From Streptomyces sp. NK08204 (GTDB lineage Bacteria > Actinomycetota > Actinomycetes > Streptomycetales > Streptomycetaceae): a stretch of DNA of 64,000 nucleotides. Shown here in pieces: positions 53,321 to 61,359 of the stretch; positions within the stretch are counted from its first letter, which is position 1, and the number at the start of each line of letters is the position of its first letter. The position numbers and the translations under genes were made by a program. The notes below the pieces were generated by a model. That model was not told where the DNA came from. It did no database searches and saw only the letters and a program-made list of their open reading frames with translations. Location of the stretch: contig NZ_JAINVF010000024.1 in assembly GCF_020400585.1 (NCBI RefSeq), positions 42,082 through 106,081 on the forward strand. Reading direction: 5' to 3'.

Positions 53321-54507
53321 TGGCTTCGACTGCCAACCAGACCGCCACTCAGCACCTCGTCACGGGTGCCACCGGCTTCGTCGGCGGCGCCATGGCTCTG
53401 GAACTGCTCGTCCGCACCGACGCCGAACTCGTCTGCCTCGTGCGCGGCGAGGACGACAAGGCCGCGACCAAGCGCCTGCACGACGCCCTGGTCCACGCGG
53501 CCGAGGTCTACGACATGCGGGACCTCGTGCCGGCCGTGCTCGAGCGCACCCGCGCGGTGGCCGGCGACATGACCGATGTCGACGTGGCCGCGACCGCCGA
53601 GCGGATCGGCACGGTCGAGGCGGTCTGGCACGTGGCGGCCTCGCTGAAGTACGAGGACCGGCACGCCGACGAGATCGAGCTGATGAACGTGACGGGCGTG
53701 CACAACATCCTCGCCCTCGCGAAGGCCCTCGGCGAGCCGGTGTTCAACCACGTGAGCACCGCGTACGTGGCGGGCAAGCGCACCGGTCTGCAGAAGGAGA
53801 CCTTCCCCGAGAACACCGAGTGGGCCAACAACGTCTACGAGGCGACCAAGACCGTCGGCGAGCAGGCCGTGCGGGACTCCGGGCTGCCGTGGCGCATCCT
53901 GCGGCCCTCCGTCGTGATCGGCCACAGCGTGACCCGGGCCGCCACCAGCTTCACCGGCCTGTACGGCTTCATTTCCTCCGTGCTGCGCTTCAAGCGCTCC
54001 GTGGAGGCCGATCTGGGCAACCTGCTGAGCCACCGCCGCGTCCCGATCATCGCCGACCCGGGCATCGAGTGCGACCTGGTCCCGGTCGACTTCGTGGCCC
54101 GCAACGGTGTGCAGGCCGGTCTCTCCGGCGAGCTGGGCCGGATCTACCACCTCAACAACTCCACCGCCCCCTCGATCGGCCTCATGATCGAGGAGACCTT
54201 CGACGTGGCGGGCCTGCGCGGGCCGCAGTTCGTGGACAACCAGGGCATGCTGACGGCCGTCGACAAGAAGCTCGACGACGGCATCCAGTTCTACGCCTCG
54301 TACTTCATCAACGGTAAGCACTTCGACCAGACGAACACCGACGCCGTGTGCGGCGCCGAGGCGTCCGTCTTCCCCATGGACCGCGAATCGCTCCGGGGCT
54401 TCATCCAGTGGTACATCGACCGCATCCGGGAGGACGGCCGGGGCGCCGCCCCCAAGCGCGCCGACTTCGCCTACAAGAAGTCGCGCACGCCGGCCTCCGT
54501 CGCCTGA
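53320..54507 (+). CDS. NAD(P)-dependent thioester-reductase-like SDR
   Basis: This 395-residue extended SDR has the Rossmann motif HLVTGATGFVGGAMALEL, then WHVAASLKYED and the catalytic HVSTAYVAGKR ... YEATKTVGEQ (Tyr-x3-Lys). The scheme is that of the NAD_binding_4 thioester reductases that release carrier-bound acyl groups as aldehydes or alcohols. It is encoded directly after the ACP-fusion protein, which suggests that this ACP presents the substrate. An epimerase-type role cannot be excluded because no extra domain guides it. Confidence 0.78.
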   Translation: MASTANQTATQHLVTGATGFVGGAMALELLVRTDAELVCLVRGEDDKAATKRLHDALVHAAEVYDMRDLVPAVLERTRAVAGDMTDVDVAATAERIGTVEAVWHVAASLKYEDRHADEIELMNVTGVHNILALAKALGEPVFNHVSTAYVAGKRTGLQKETFPENTEWANNVYEATKTVGEQAVRDSGLPWRILRPSVVIGHSVTRAATSFTGLYGFISSVLRFKRSVEADLGNLLSHRRVPIIADPGIECDLVPVDFVARNGVQAGLSGELGRIYHLNNSTAPSIGLMIEETFDVAGLRGPQFVDNQGMLTAVDKKLDDGIQFYASYFINGKHFDQTNTDAVCGAEASVFPMDRESLRGFIQWYIDRIREDGRGAAPKRADFAYKKSRTPASVA

Positions 54508-54574
54508 CGTCGGCCGCGCTCCCCCACCCGCACCCGCCGTACCAGACGTCCATCCCCTGAGAGGAGAACCAACG

Positions 54575-56176
54575 GTGCCGGTCCCAGCTGATCTGCCTAA
54601 GCCCGGAAAGCTGTTCTCGCTGGGACTGATGACCCAGCAGGCGGCAGTCCGCCACCCCGATTCGCTGTTCTACCTGGACAAGCCGTTCGACCTGGCACCG
54701 GAGCTGGGCATGCGGCCCACCTACCTCCAGGTCGCGGACCTCGTCGAAGACACCGCCGCCCGGCTGTACGGCCTCGGGGTGCGCGCCGGTGACGTCGTGG
54801 GCGTCTACAAGACCCACAACGCCGATCTCCTCTTCCTCGCCTGCGCGATCGCCAGGATCGGCGCGGTGCCGGCCATGCTCGCGCCGTTCCTGGAGTGGGA
54901 GACCGTGACGGTCATGATGGACCGGCTGAAGCCGGCCCACTTCGTCACCGACGCCGCCAAGATCACCGTGTCGGGGGAGCACGGCGACCGGCTGCAGTCC
55001 ATCGTGCCGTCCGTGGTGCTGGCGCACGGCCGGGCCGCCGGGCTGTCCTCGCTGGAGGACGCCCCGGCGGACGAGCGCCCCCCGTACCACGACATCCCGG
55101 CCGACGACCCCGCGCTGATCACGCACACCTCCGGCACCACGGGCGTGCCGAAGATGGTCGCCGCGGCGCGGCGCGGCACTCAGCTGCCGATCAACATGCA
55201 GGCGCGGATCGCGCGTTGGCTGCGCTACAGCGAGACGTACGCGATGTGCATCTCCTTCGTGCACTCGCGCACCTTCGCGGCGCTGGCCACCGCCCTCGAG
55301 CTGGGCGTCGGCATCGCCGCCCTCACCGACGCGGACGTGGACAACGTCCGCAAGATCTTCCTGGAGTGCAGGCCGGGCGGCGTGGAGGCGCACCCGAACA
55401 TGTACCCCCACTGGGAGGAGCTGGCGGAGGACCCGGACGGGCCGCTGGAGAGCGTGCGCATCTTCATGAGCACGTTCGACGCCATCCACCCGCGCAGCAT
55501 CCGCGTGATGCTGAGCGCCAGCAAGCGGCGCTGGCCGATCTTCCTGCAGTCCTACGGCCAGACGGAGACCGGTCCGGTCACCATGCGCCTGTACACGCGC
55601 CGCAACGTCCTGCGTGCCGACGGGCGTTGCGTGGGCCACCCCTTCGTCGGCATGACCAAGGCGCGCATCAAGCCCCGGCCGGGCATCGACGACGGCACCC
55701 GGCACGGCTTCATCGAGGCCACCTCCACCGGCCTCGGCATCACCTACATCGGCCAGCAGGAGCTGTACGACGAGCGCCGCGACGGCGAGTGGTGGAACCT
55801 CCAGGACATCGGCTACAAGTCGCGCTGGGGCTGTCTGCACCTGCTGGACCGCGAGTTCGACCAGACGCCCGAACTGGCCAGCATGCTGGCGGCCGAGGAC
55901 ACCATCCTCGACCAGCTGCCCACGCTCACGGAGGCCGTCTTCGTCACACTGCCCGGCGGCATCCAGCCGGTGGTCTGCACCCGGCGCGACAGGCCCTTCG
56001 ACCGCAAGGCGTGGGCCGCCGCCGTCGCCGGCCTGCCCAAGGTCGCCGAGCCGGTGCACATCGCCTGGGAGCACATGCCCCACACGGCCACCTGGAAGGT
56101 CAAGCGGAACGTGCTCGCCGAGCGCCTGGCGGACGGCACCATCCCGACTCTGGACGAGGTGAAGCCCCTCATATGA
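54575..56176 (+). CDS. Third AMP-forming adenylating enzyme (AMP ligase 3)
   Basis: This 533-residue ANL-superfamily enzyme is clearly different from the two twin ligases. GTG 54575 follows GAGAGGAGAA. The P-loop HTSGTTGVPKMV is nearly canonical, FLQSYGQTETGPV is the A5 motif, LQDIGYKSRWG the A8 region and HTATWKVKRN holds the likely lysine. A second acid or amino acid is probably its substrate, perhaps one loaded on the ACP fused to the hydrolase. The stop overlaps the TrpEG start (ATATGA). Confidence 0.85.
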   Translation: MPVPADLPKPGKLFSLGLMTQQAAVRHPDSLFYLDKPFDLAPELGMRPTYLQVADLVEDTAARLYGLGVRAGDVVGVYKTHNADLLFLACAIARIGAVPAMLAPFLEWETVTVMMDRLKPAHFVTDAAKITVSGEHGDRLQSIVPSVVLAHGRAAGLSSLEDAPADERPPYHDIPADDPALITHTSGTTGVPKMVAAARRGTQLPINMQARIARWLRYSETYAMCISFVHSRTFAALATALELGVGIAALTDADVDNVRKIFLECRPGGVEAHPNMYPHWEELAEDPDGPLESVRIFMSTFDAIHPRSIRVMLSASKRRWPIFLQSYGQTETGPVTMRLYTRRNVLRADGRCVGHPFVGMTKARIKPRPGIDDGTRHGFIEATSTGLGITYIGQQELYDERRDGEWWNLQDIGYKSRWGCLHLLDREFDQTPELASMLAAEDTILDQLPTLTEAVFVTLPGGIQPVVCTRRDRPFDRKAWAAAVAGLPKVAEPVHIAWEHMPHTATWKVKRNVLAERLADGTIPTLDEVKPLI

Positions 56177-58416
56177 CCGGCAACGCAGTGGGCGTCCTGC
56201 CCGAGGAGTGGGTGACGGACGGGGGTGTCCTGGTCGAACGGCGCCGCGTCGCGCTCGACGCGGAGATCGCCGCGCACCGCCTGGAGACCGCCCTCGACCA
56301 GCGCCGCGGCGCGCTGTTCACCTCGGACTACGAGTATCCCGGCCGCTACCGGCGCCGCGGCGTCGGCTACACCGACCCGCCGGTCGAGATCGTGCTGCGC
56401 GGTCTCACCCGCGTGGAGGTCCGCGCGCTCAACGCGCGCGGCGAGGTGCTGCTGCCCGTGCTGCGCCGTGCCGCGGAGAAGACGCTGGACGGCGTGGCGC
56501 CGCTGACGGACGGCGAGCATCCGGGCCTCGCGGGGACCATCGGCGACGCGCCGGGCCAGGACCTCCTGAGCGAGGAGGACCGCACCCGGCGCCGCAACGC
56601 GTTCGACTTCCTGCGCGCCGTGCAGGACGCGTTCGCCGGGTCGCCGGACCCCCATCTCGGTCTGTACGGGGCCTTCGGCTACGACCTGGTGCTGGCCTTC
56701 GACCCGGTGCCGCTGAAGCAGCGGCGCGACGAACACGACCGCGACCTGGTCGTGCACATCCCGGACTCGGTGACCGTCCTGGACCCGGTGGCCGGTACGG
56801 CGTTCCGCTACGACTACGAGTTCGAGGTCGAGGGCTCCGGCACCGCCGGGCTCGACCGGCGCACCCCGCCGGCGCCCTTCACCGGCCCGGCCTCCGGGGC
56901 TCCTGGCGCCGATCACGCGCCCGGGGAGTACGCCGAGCTGGTGCGCACCGCCCGGGAGCGGTTCCGGGTGGGCGACCTGTTCGAGGTGGTGCCCAGCCGC
57001 ACCTTCCGACGCCCCTGCAACACCGCCCCCTCGGAGCTGTTCCGTACCCTGCGCGGGCGCAATCCCTCGCCGTACCAGATGCTGATGAACCTCGGTGAGG
57101 GCGAGTTCCTGGTGGGCACCTCGCCGGAGATGTTCGTCCGGGTGCACCCCCAGGAGGGCGCGGGCGGCAGGCGCTGGCGGGTCGAGTCCTGCCCCATCAG
57201 CGGCACCGCGGCGCGCGGGCGCGACGCGCTGGAGGACGCACAGCGGATCAGGGCGCTGCTCGGCTCGGAGAAGGAGGAGTCCGAGCTGACCATGTGCACC
57301 GACGTCGACCGCAACGACAAGGCCCGCGTCTGCGAGCCCGGCAGCGTGCGCATCATCGGCCGCCGCCAGCTGGAGATGTACTCCACGCTGATCCACACCG
57401 TGGACCACGTGGAGGGGATCCTGCAGCCCGGCCGGGACGCCCTGGACGCGTTCCTGACGCACATGTGGGCGGTCACCGTCACCGGCGCGCCCAAGCGGGC
57501 GGCGATCGCGTTCATCGAGGAGCACGAGCGCTCCCCGCGCCGCTGGTACGGCGGGGCGGTCGGCCGCATCGGCTTCGACGGCACCCTGGACACCGGGCTG
57601 ACCATCCGGACCGTGCAGATCCGCGACGGGCAGGCGGTGGTGCGCACCGGCGCCACGCTGCTGCACGACTCCGACCCCGCGGCCGAGGAACGCGAGACCG
57701 AGCTGAAGGCGCTCGCCCCGCTGGACGCGCTGGAGCGGCCCGCGTCGAGGACGAGCCGGGCGACGGGCTTCGGCCTTACGGCGCCCCTGGCGTCGGCACG
57801 GCCGGACGTGCGGGTGCTGCTCGTCGACCACCAGGATTCCTTCGTCCACACGCTGGCCTCCTACTTCCGGCACGCCGGCGCGCAGGTCTCGACGTACCGC
57901 AGCGGCTTCGACGAGGACCTGGTCGACGCGCTCGACCCGGATCTGCTGGTGCTGTCGCCGGGGCCGGGACGCCCCTCGGACTTCGACACCGCGCGCACGC
58001 TGCGGATGGCGGAGGAGCGGCACATCCCGGTGTTCGGCGTCTGCCTGGGACTGCAGGCCATCGTCGAGTACCTGGGCGGCGAACTGGACGTGCTGGAGCG
58101 GCCGTTCCACGGCAAGCCGTCGACGATGCACGTCCGCGGCGACGGCGGCACGGTGCTGGCGGGCCTGCCCGAACGGGTCACGGTCGGCCGCTACCACTCC
58201 CTGTACGCGAACCGGGCGGCCCTGCCGGCCGACCTGCGTGTCACGGCCGAGACCGCCGACGGGGTGGCGATGGCCGTCGAACACCGCAGCAGGCCGCTGG
58301 CGGCCGTGCAGTTCCACCCCGAGTCCCTGATGACCCAGTTCGACGACCACGGCCTCGCCGTGATCAACAACGTGGTGGCCGGGTTCGCCCGGCGCCCGCG
58401 GCTCGCCCGCGTGTGA
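56173..58416 (+). CDS. Fused anthranilate synthase TrpE-TrpG
   Basis: This 747-residue fusion makes anthranilate from chorismate and glutamine. Residues about 1-530 are the TrpE part (LFEVVPSRTFRRP, GTSPEMFVRV, CPISGTAARG, CTDVDRNDKARVC, MYSTLIHTVDHVEG, AVTVTGAPKRAA). After a short linker, residues about 545-745 are the glutaminase (LVDHQDSFVHTLASYF, LSPGPGRPSDF, GVCLGLQA with catalytic Cys at about 623, VQFHPES with His-Glu). The fused form is common in antibiotic clusters. The combination with DAHP synthase and the oxygenase points to anthranilate as building block. 2-Amino-2-deoxyisochorismate as product is possible but less likely. Confidence 0.9.
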   Translation: MTGNAVGVLPEEWVTDGGVLVERRRVALDAEIAAHRLETALDQRRGALFTSDYEYPGRYRRRGVGYTDPPVEIVLRGLTRVEVRALNARGEVLLPVLRRAAEKTLDGVAPLTDGEHPGLAGTIGDAPGQDLLSEEDRTRRRNAFDFLRAVQDAFAGSPDPHLGLYGAFGYDLVLAFDPVPLKQRRDEHDRDLVVHIPDSVTVLDPVAGTAFRYDYEFEVEGSGTAGLDRRTPPAPFTGPASGAPGADHAPGEYAELVRTARERFRVGDLFEVVPSRTFRRPCNTAPSELFRTLRGRNPSPYQMLMNLGEGEFLVGTSPEMFVRVHPQEGAGGRRWRVESCPISGTAARGRDALEDAQRIRALLGSEKEESELTMCTDVDRNDKARVCEPGSVRIIGRRQLEMYSTLIHTVDHVEGILQPGRDALDAFLTHMWAVTVTGAPKRAAIAFIEEHERSPRRWYGGAVGRIGFDGTLDTGLTIRTVQIRDGQAVVRTGATLLHDSDPAAEERETELKALAPLDALERPASRTSRATGFGLTAPLASARPDVRVLLVDHQDSFVHTLASYFRHAGAQVSTYRSGFDEDLVDALDPDLLVLSPGPGRPSDFDTARTLRMAEERHIPVFGVCLGLQAIVEYLGGELDVLERPFHGKPSTMHVRGDGGTVLAGLPERVTVGRYHSLYANRAALPADLRVTAETADGVAMAVEHRSRPLAAVQFHPESLMTQFDDHGLAVINNVVAGFARRPRLARV

Positions 58417-58457
58417 CCGGCCGAGAAGAGCCGAGAAAGAAGAGAGGCAATTCGACG

Positions 58458-59606
58458 ATGGCGGCAACAGTTACCGACGTCCAGCGGGTCTGGACGGCGC
58501 CCGGCGAACTCGCCGACGACAACCGGCGCGAGTTCACCGCGATGCTCCGCTACTGCCTCACCGAGGCCGGCAGCCACCAGCTGTTCCTCGAGGACGTCCC
58601 CCGGGTCGAGTTCTCGGCCGCCGACGCCGAGCAGGCCGACCGGATCGAGCGGATGATCGGCGAGGCGTACCGGCGGTTCGGCGGCCCGGTCAAGCGCCGC
58701 AGCAGCAACAAGCTGGACCAGTGGGACCTGCCCGCGACGCCGAGCGGCACCGCGCGGGAGGAGGGCCGCATCGGGCCGGGGCTGTTCGTGGGCGGCCCGA
58801 AGACCGCCAGGCTGATCCGGGCCCTGGAACGGCTCTTCGGCGAGATGGCCACGCGGCTGGGCGCCGACGAGTACACGGTGCCCGCGATGGTGCCGTGGTC
58901 GACGCTGGAGAAGGCCGACTACACCCACAACTTCCCGCAGCACGTCACCGCGACCTCGGTGGTGCGCGCGGACCTGGACGCCCTGGACCGGTTCTCCGCC
59001 GCCAAGGACCAGCGGGCGCGGGAGGCGGAGCTGGAGATCGCCCCCGTCGTGCTCGCCCCGGCCGTGTGCGTGAGCCTGTTCGAGCGGTTCGGCGGCACCC
59101 GGCTGACCGAGCCGCTCACGGTCACGGCGACGGGCCGGTGCAGCCGGTACGAGGGCCAGACCGACACCTCGCCGACCCGCCTGTGGTCGTTCAGCATGCG
59201 GGAGATCGTCTTCCTCGGCGACCGTCCCTCCGCTCGGGCGTTCCGTGAGGCCGTGATCGAGGAGCTGGTCCGGCTGGCCACCGAACTGGCGCTGCCGTGC
59301 CGGGTCGCGCCCGCCGGGGACCCGTTCTTCACCAAGGAACGCCCGGAACTGGCCAACTTCCAGGCGGCCATGGACGTCAAGTACGAGCTGGTGGGCCGTA
59401 TGGCCCACGACGGATCGGCCGTCGCCGTCTCGTCCCTCAACTACCACAACCAGCACTTCGGCAAGGGCTTCGAGATCGGCTTCGGCGACCAGCCTGCCTT
59501 CTCCGTCTGCCTGGGCTTCGGTCTGGAGCGCTGGGCCGAGTGGCTGTCGGGCTACCTGGACGACGACCCGGCCACCTGGCCCGCGCTGCTGCGCGACCGG
59601 TGCTGA
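58458..59606 (+). CDS. Class II aaRS-like amino acid:carrier-protein ligase
   Basis: This 382-residue protein has the catalytic core of an atypical seryl-tRNA synthetase but lacks a tRNA-binding arm. C204 (PAVCVSL), E249 (FSMREIVFLG) and C351 (FSVCLGFGLERW) have spacings of 45 and 102 residues. As I recall, the zinc ligands of the Bradyrhizobium glycine:carrier-protein ligase are spaced 45 and 103. RLWSFSMRE is motif 2 and GLERW motif 3. Such enzymes activate glycine or alanine and load it on a carrier protein's phosphopantetheine rather than on tRNA. Here an aminoacyl-ACP for the pathway is inferred, fitting the transglutaminase-like enzyme. The stop overlaps the PPTase start. Confidence 0.88.
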   Translation: MAATVTDVQRVWTAPGELADDNRREFTAMLRYCLTEAGSHQLFLEDVPRVEFSAADAEQADRIERMIGEAYRRFGGPVKRRSSNKLDQWDLPATPSGTAREEGRIGPGLFVGGPKTARLIRALERLFGEMATRLGADEYTVPAMVPWSTLEKADYTHNFPQHVTATSVVRADLDALDRFSAAKDQRAREAELEIAPVVLAPAVCVSLFERFGGTRLTEPLTVTATGRCSRYEGQTDTSPTRLWSFSMREIVFLGDRPSARAFREAVIEELVRLATELALPCRVAPAGDPFFTKERPELANFQAAMDVKYELVGRMAHDGSAVAVSSLNYHNQHFGKGFEIGFGDQPAFSVCLGFGLERWAEWLSGYLDDDPATWPALLRDRC

Positions 59607-60322
59607 AGAACACCCTCGTCGGGGCGCAGGCCGAGCGATTACTGCTCGGCCTGCGCCCCGACGTCGAGAAGTACGGCCTCTGCCTGGGCGTGGCCACGGC
59701 CGGCGAGCCGGATGCCGTACCGGCCGGTCCCGGGGAGGAACGCCTCCTGCGCGACATGCTTCCCGTGCGGCGCCGCGAATTCACCGCCGGACGGTGCGCG
59801 GCGCGCCGCGCGCTGGCCCGCGCGGGCATCCCGGCCGGAGAGATCCTCAGCGAGGGTCGCCGGCCGCGCATGCCTGCGGGCAGCGTCGGCTCGATCACCC
59901 ACTGCGCGGACACGGCAGTCGCCGTCGCGGCTCCCCGGCAGCGCTACCGCTGCCTCGGCGTCGACCTGGAACTGCGCCCACTGCCCAGTGAGGCGGCCCG
60001 CCTGGTGCTCTGCCAGGACGAACGGGCCTGGATGAACGACACCGCGGGCGACGCGGCCGAGTCCGAACGGCGTCTGCTGGCCGCCTTCTCCGCGAAGGAG
60101 GCCGCCTTCAAGGCGTTCTCCGTGCTGCTCCCGCCCGGCGAGGCGCCCACCATGCTGCTGGGCATCGCCCTTGACCCCACCCCGTCCGGCTTCCGAACCC
60201 GCCCCCGACGCCTGCCCGGCCCCGTACTGGACGTCATGGTCCACCCGGTGGGCCCCGGGGTACTCAGCTGGACGGCCGTGCCGCACGACGCCTGCACCCC
60301 ACCGGCCGGCCTCAGCCGGTGA
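59600..60322 (+). CDS. 4'-phosphopantetheinyl transferase (Sfp/EntD type) with TTA codon
   Basis: This 240-residue PPTase converts apo-carrier proteins to the holo form. It shows RRREFTAGRCAARRAL, SITHCADTAVAVAA, LGVDLEL (metal-binding Asp and Glu) and FSAKEAAFKAF. GTG 59600 overlaps the preceding stop by 7 nt (GTGCTGA). Codon 14, at 59639-59641, is TTA, the rare leucine codon read by the bldA tRNA in Streptomyces, so translation may be delayed to the developmental stage. As the last gene of the long plus operon, it probably serves the two ACPs of the cluster. Confidence 0.88.
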   Translation: MLKNTLVGAQAERLLLGLRPDVEKYGLCLGVATAGEPDAVPAGPGEERLLRDMLPVRRREFTAGRCAARRALARAGIPAGEILSEGRRPRMPAGSVGSITHCADTAVAVAAPRQRYRCLGVDLELRPLPSEAARLVLCQDERAWMNDTAGDAAESERRLLAAFSAKEAAFKAFSVLLPPGEAPTMLLGIALDPTPSGFRTRPRRLPGPVLDVMVHPVGPGVLSWTAVPHDACTPPAGLSR

Positions 60323-60782
60323 CGCGGCCCCCACTCACCCGCCTCGGCACGGCGCCCCACCGCAGACGAACCCGCCGCACGGCCCCAGCCACCCACCGCT
60401 CCCCCTCCTCGGCGATCGGCGGCCACAGATCGCGGCGGAAGGCCGAGGCCCCGCCCGGTTGCGAGGCCCGGCGCAGGGTGTCGATCACGTCCGGGGTGGG
60501 CAGCGCGAGGTGTGCCGACCGTGCGCGCCCTTCTGGCTGCGACCCCGCGAGCGGTACGGCAGCCCGCGCCGCGACTCCGCGTACAGGCGCTTGCTCGCGC
60601 CCGGAAGGCACGTACACCAGGCGCCCGTCGCGGCGGGTGAAGGTGCCGCCGCGGCCCACGGTGAACAGCGCCGTGAGCCTCCGAGTGGGGGACGGTGAGC
60701 GGACAGCCCCGGGGCTCCTGCCCGAGGGGCGCCTGCCCGAGGGGCGCCTGCCCGAGGGGCGCCTGCGGCACTGATCGAGCAT
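60312..60782 (-). CDS. Doubtful ORF with basic N-terminal repeat
   Basis: This 156-residue frame from ATG 60782 overlaps the PPTase 3' end by 11 bp. The N-terminus has a PSGRR repeat made by a 15-bp tandem duplication. The rest includes DVIDTLRRASQPGGASAFRR and EEGERWVAGAVRR, which look somewhat more protein-like than the opposite strand. No ribosome-binding site or family is clear. It could be a degenerate gene. If it is not real, these 509 bp hold no gene. Confidence 0.25.
   Translation of the reverse strand: MLDQCRRRPSGRRPSGRRPSGRSPGAVRSPSPTRRLTALFTVGRGGTFTRRDGRLVYVPSGREQAPVRGVAARAAVPLAGSQPEGRARSAHLALPTPDVIDTLRRASQPGGASAFRRDLWPPIAEEGERWVAGAVRRVRLRWGAVPRRVSGGRVTG
60721..60765. repeat. 15-bp tandem repeat CCCGAGGGGCGCCTG, three copies
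   Basis: Three perfect head-to-tail copies lie between the PPTase gene and the sigma-factor gene, flanked by partial copies. They fall inside the doubtful ORF. Confidence 0.9.
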
Positions 60783-60831
60783 CGGTCGACATCCCTGAAG
60801 AGCCGGCTCGGGACCGCACCACCCCGCCGCA

Positions 60832-61359
60832 TCAGGCGGAACGCTGATGCCACGCGTTCTGGAAGTTCCGCCGGGCCCGGAAGAGCCGCGAGCGGACGGT
60901 ACCGACGGGCAGTTCGAGGATGGTCGCCATCTCCTGTTCGTCCATCCCGTAGTAGGCGCGCAGGGTGAGCACCTCACGGTGGTAGTCGGGCAGCCGGTCC
61001 ATCACGTCGGAGACGTCGACGGAGACGAACGGGTCGGCACTGTGGTGCGTCTCCGACAGTTCGTCGGTCGCGCGCTGCGCGACCCGCTTGGAGGTGCGCA
61101 CGGCCTCGCGCGTGGTGACCGCCCTGACCCAGCTGTAGAAGGCCGAGGGCTCCCGCAAGCTGTGGATCCCCCGGTATATCGCCAGCAGCGCCTCCTGCGC
61201 GGCGTCGGCACTGTGCGTCTGGGCGATGGGCTGGCAAAGCCTTCTGACGAATGGGGTGACATGGAGAAGCAGGTCGTCCATGGCCCGCTCGTCCCCGCTC
61301 TGAGCGCGCTTCAGCAGGGTGGTGACATCACTGACAACCTGGTCGTTCTGGTGACTCAC
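60832..61359 (-). CDS. ECF-type RNA polymerase sigma factor (possibly AntA-like)
   Basis: This sigma factor of about 175 residues has region 2 (DDLLLHVTPFVRRLCQPIAQ, DAAQEALLAIYRGI) and region 4 (LPDYHREVLTLRAYYGMDEQ, LPVGTVRSRLFRAR). The start GTG 61359 (MSHQNDQVV) lies 10 nt after AGGAG; the ATG 9 nt upstream is too close to that site. No anti-sigma gene is adjacent. In antimycin producers the orphan ECF sigma factor AntA, of similar size, drives the aminosalicylate genes. Its presence beside antHIJKL-like genes suggests the same role, but I recognise this from context and size rather than alignment. Confidence 0.8.
   Translation of the reverse strand: MSHQNDQVVSDVTTLLKRAQSGDERAMDDLLLHVTPFVRRLCQPIAQTHSADAAQEALLAIYRGIHSLREPSAFYSWVRAVTTREAVRTSKRVAQRATDELSETHHSADPFVSVDVSDVMDRLPDYHREVLTLRAYYGMDEQEMATILELPVGTVRSRLFRARRNFQNAWHQRSA

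Noticed and set aside
58458..59606. A true seryl-tRNA synthetase
   Set aside because: The protein has 382 residues without the long coiled-coil tRNA-binding arm, and its Cys-Glu-Cys spacing fits carrier-protein ligases.
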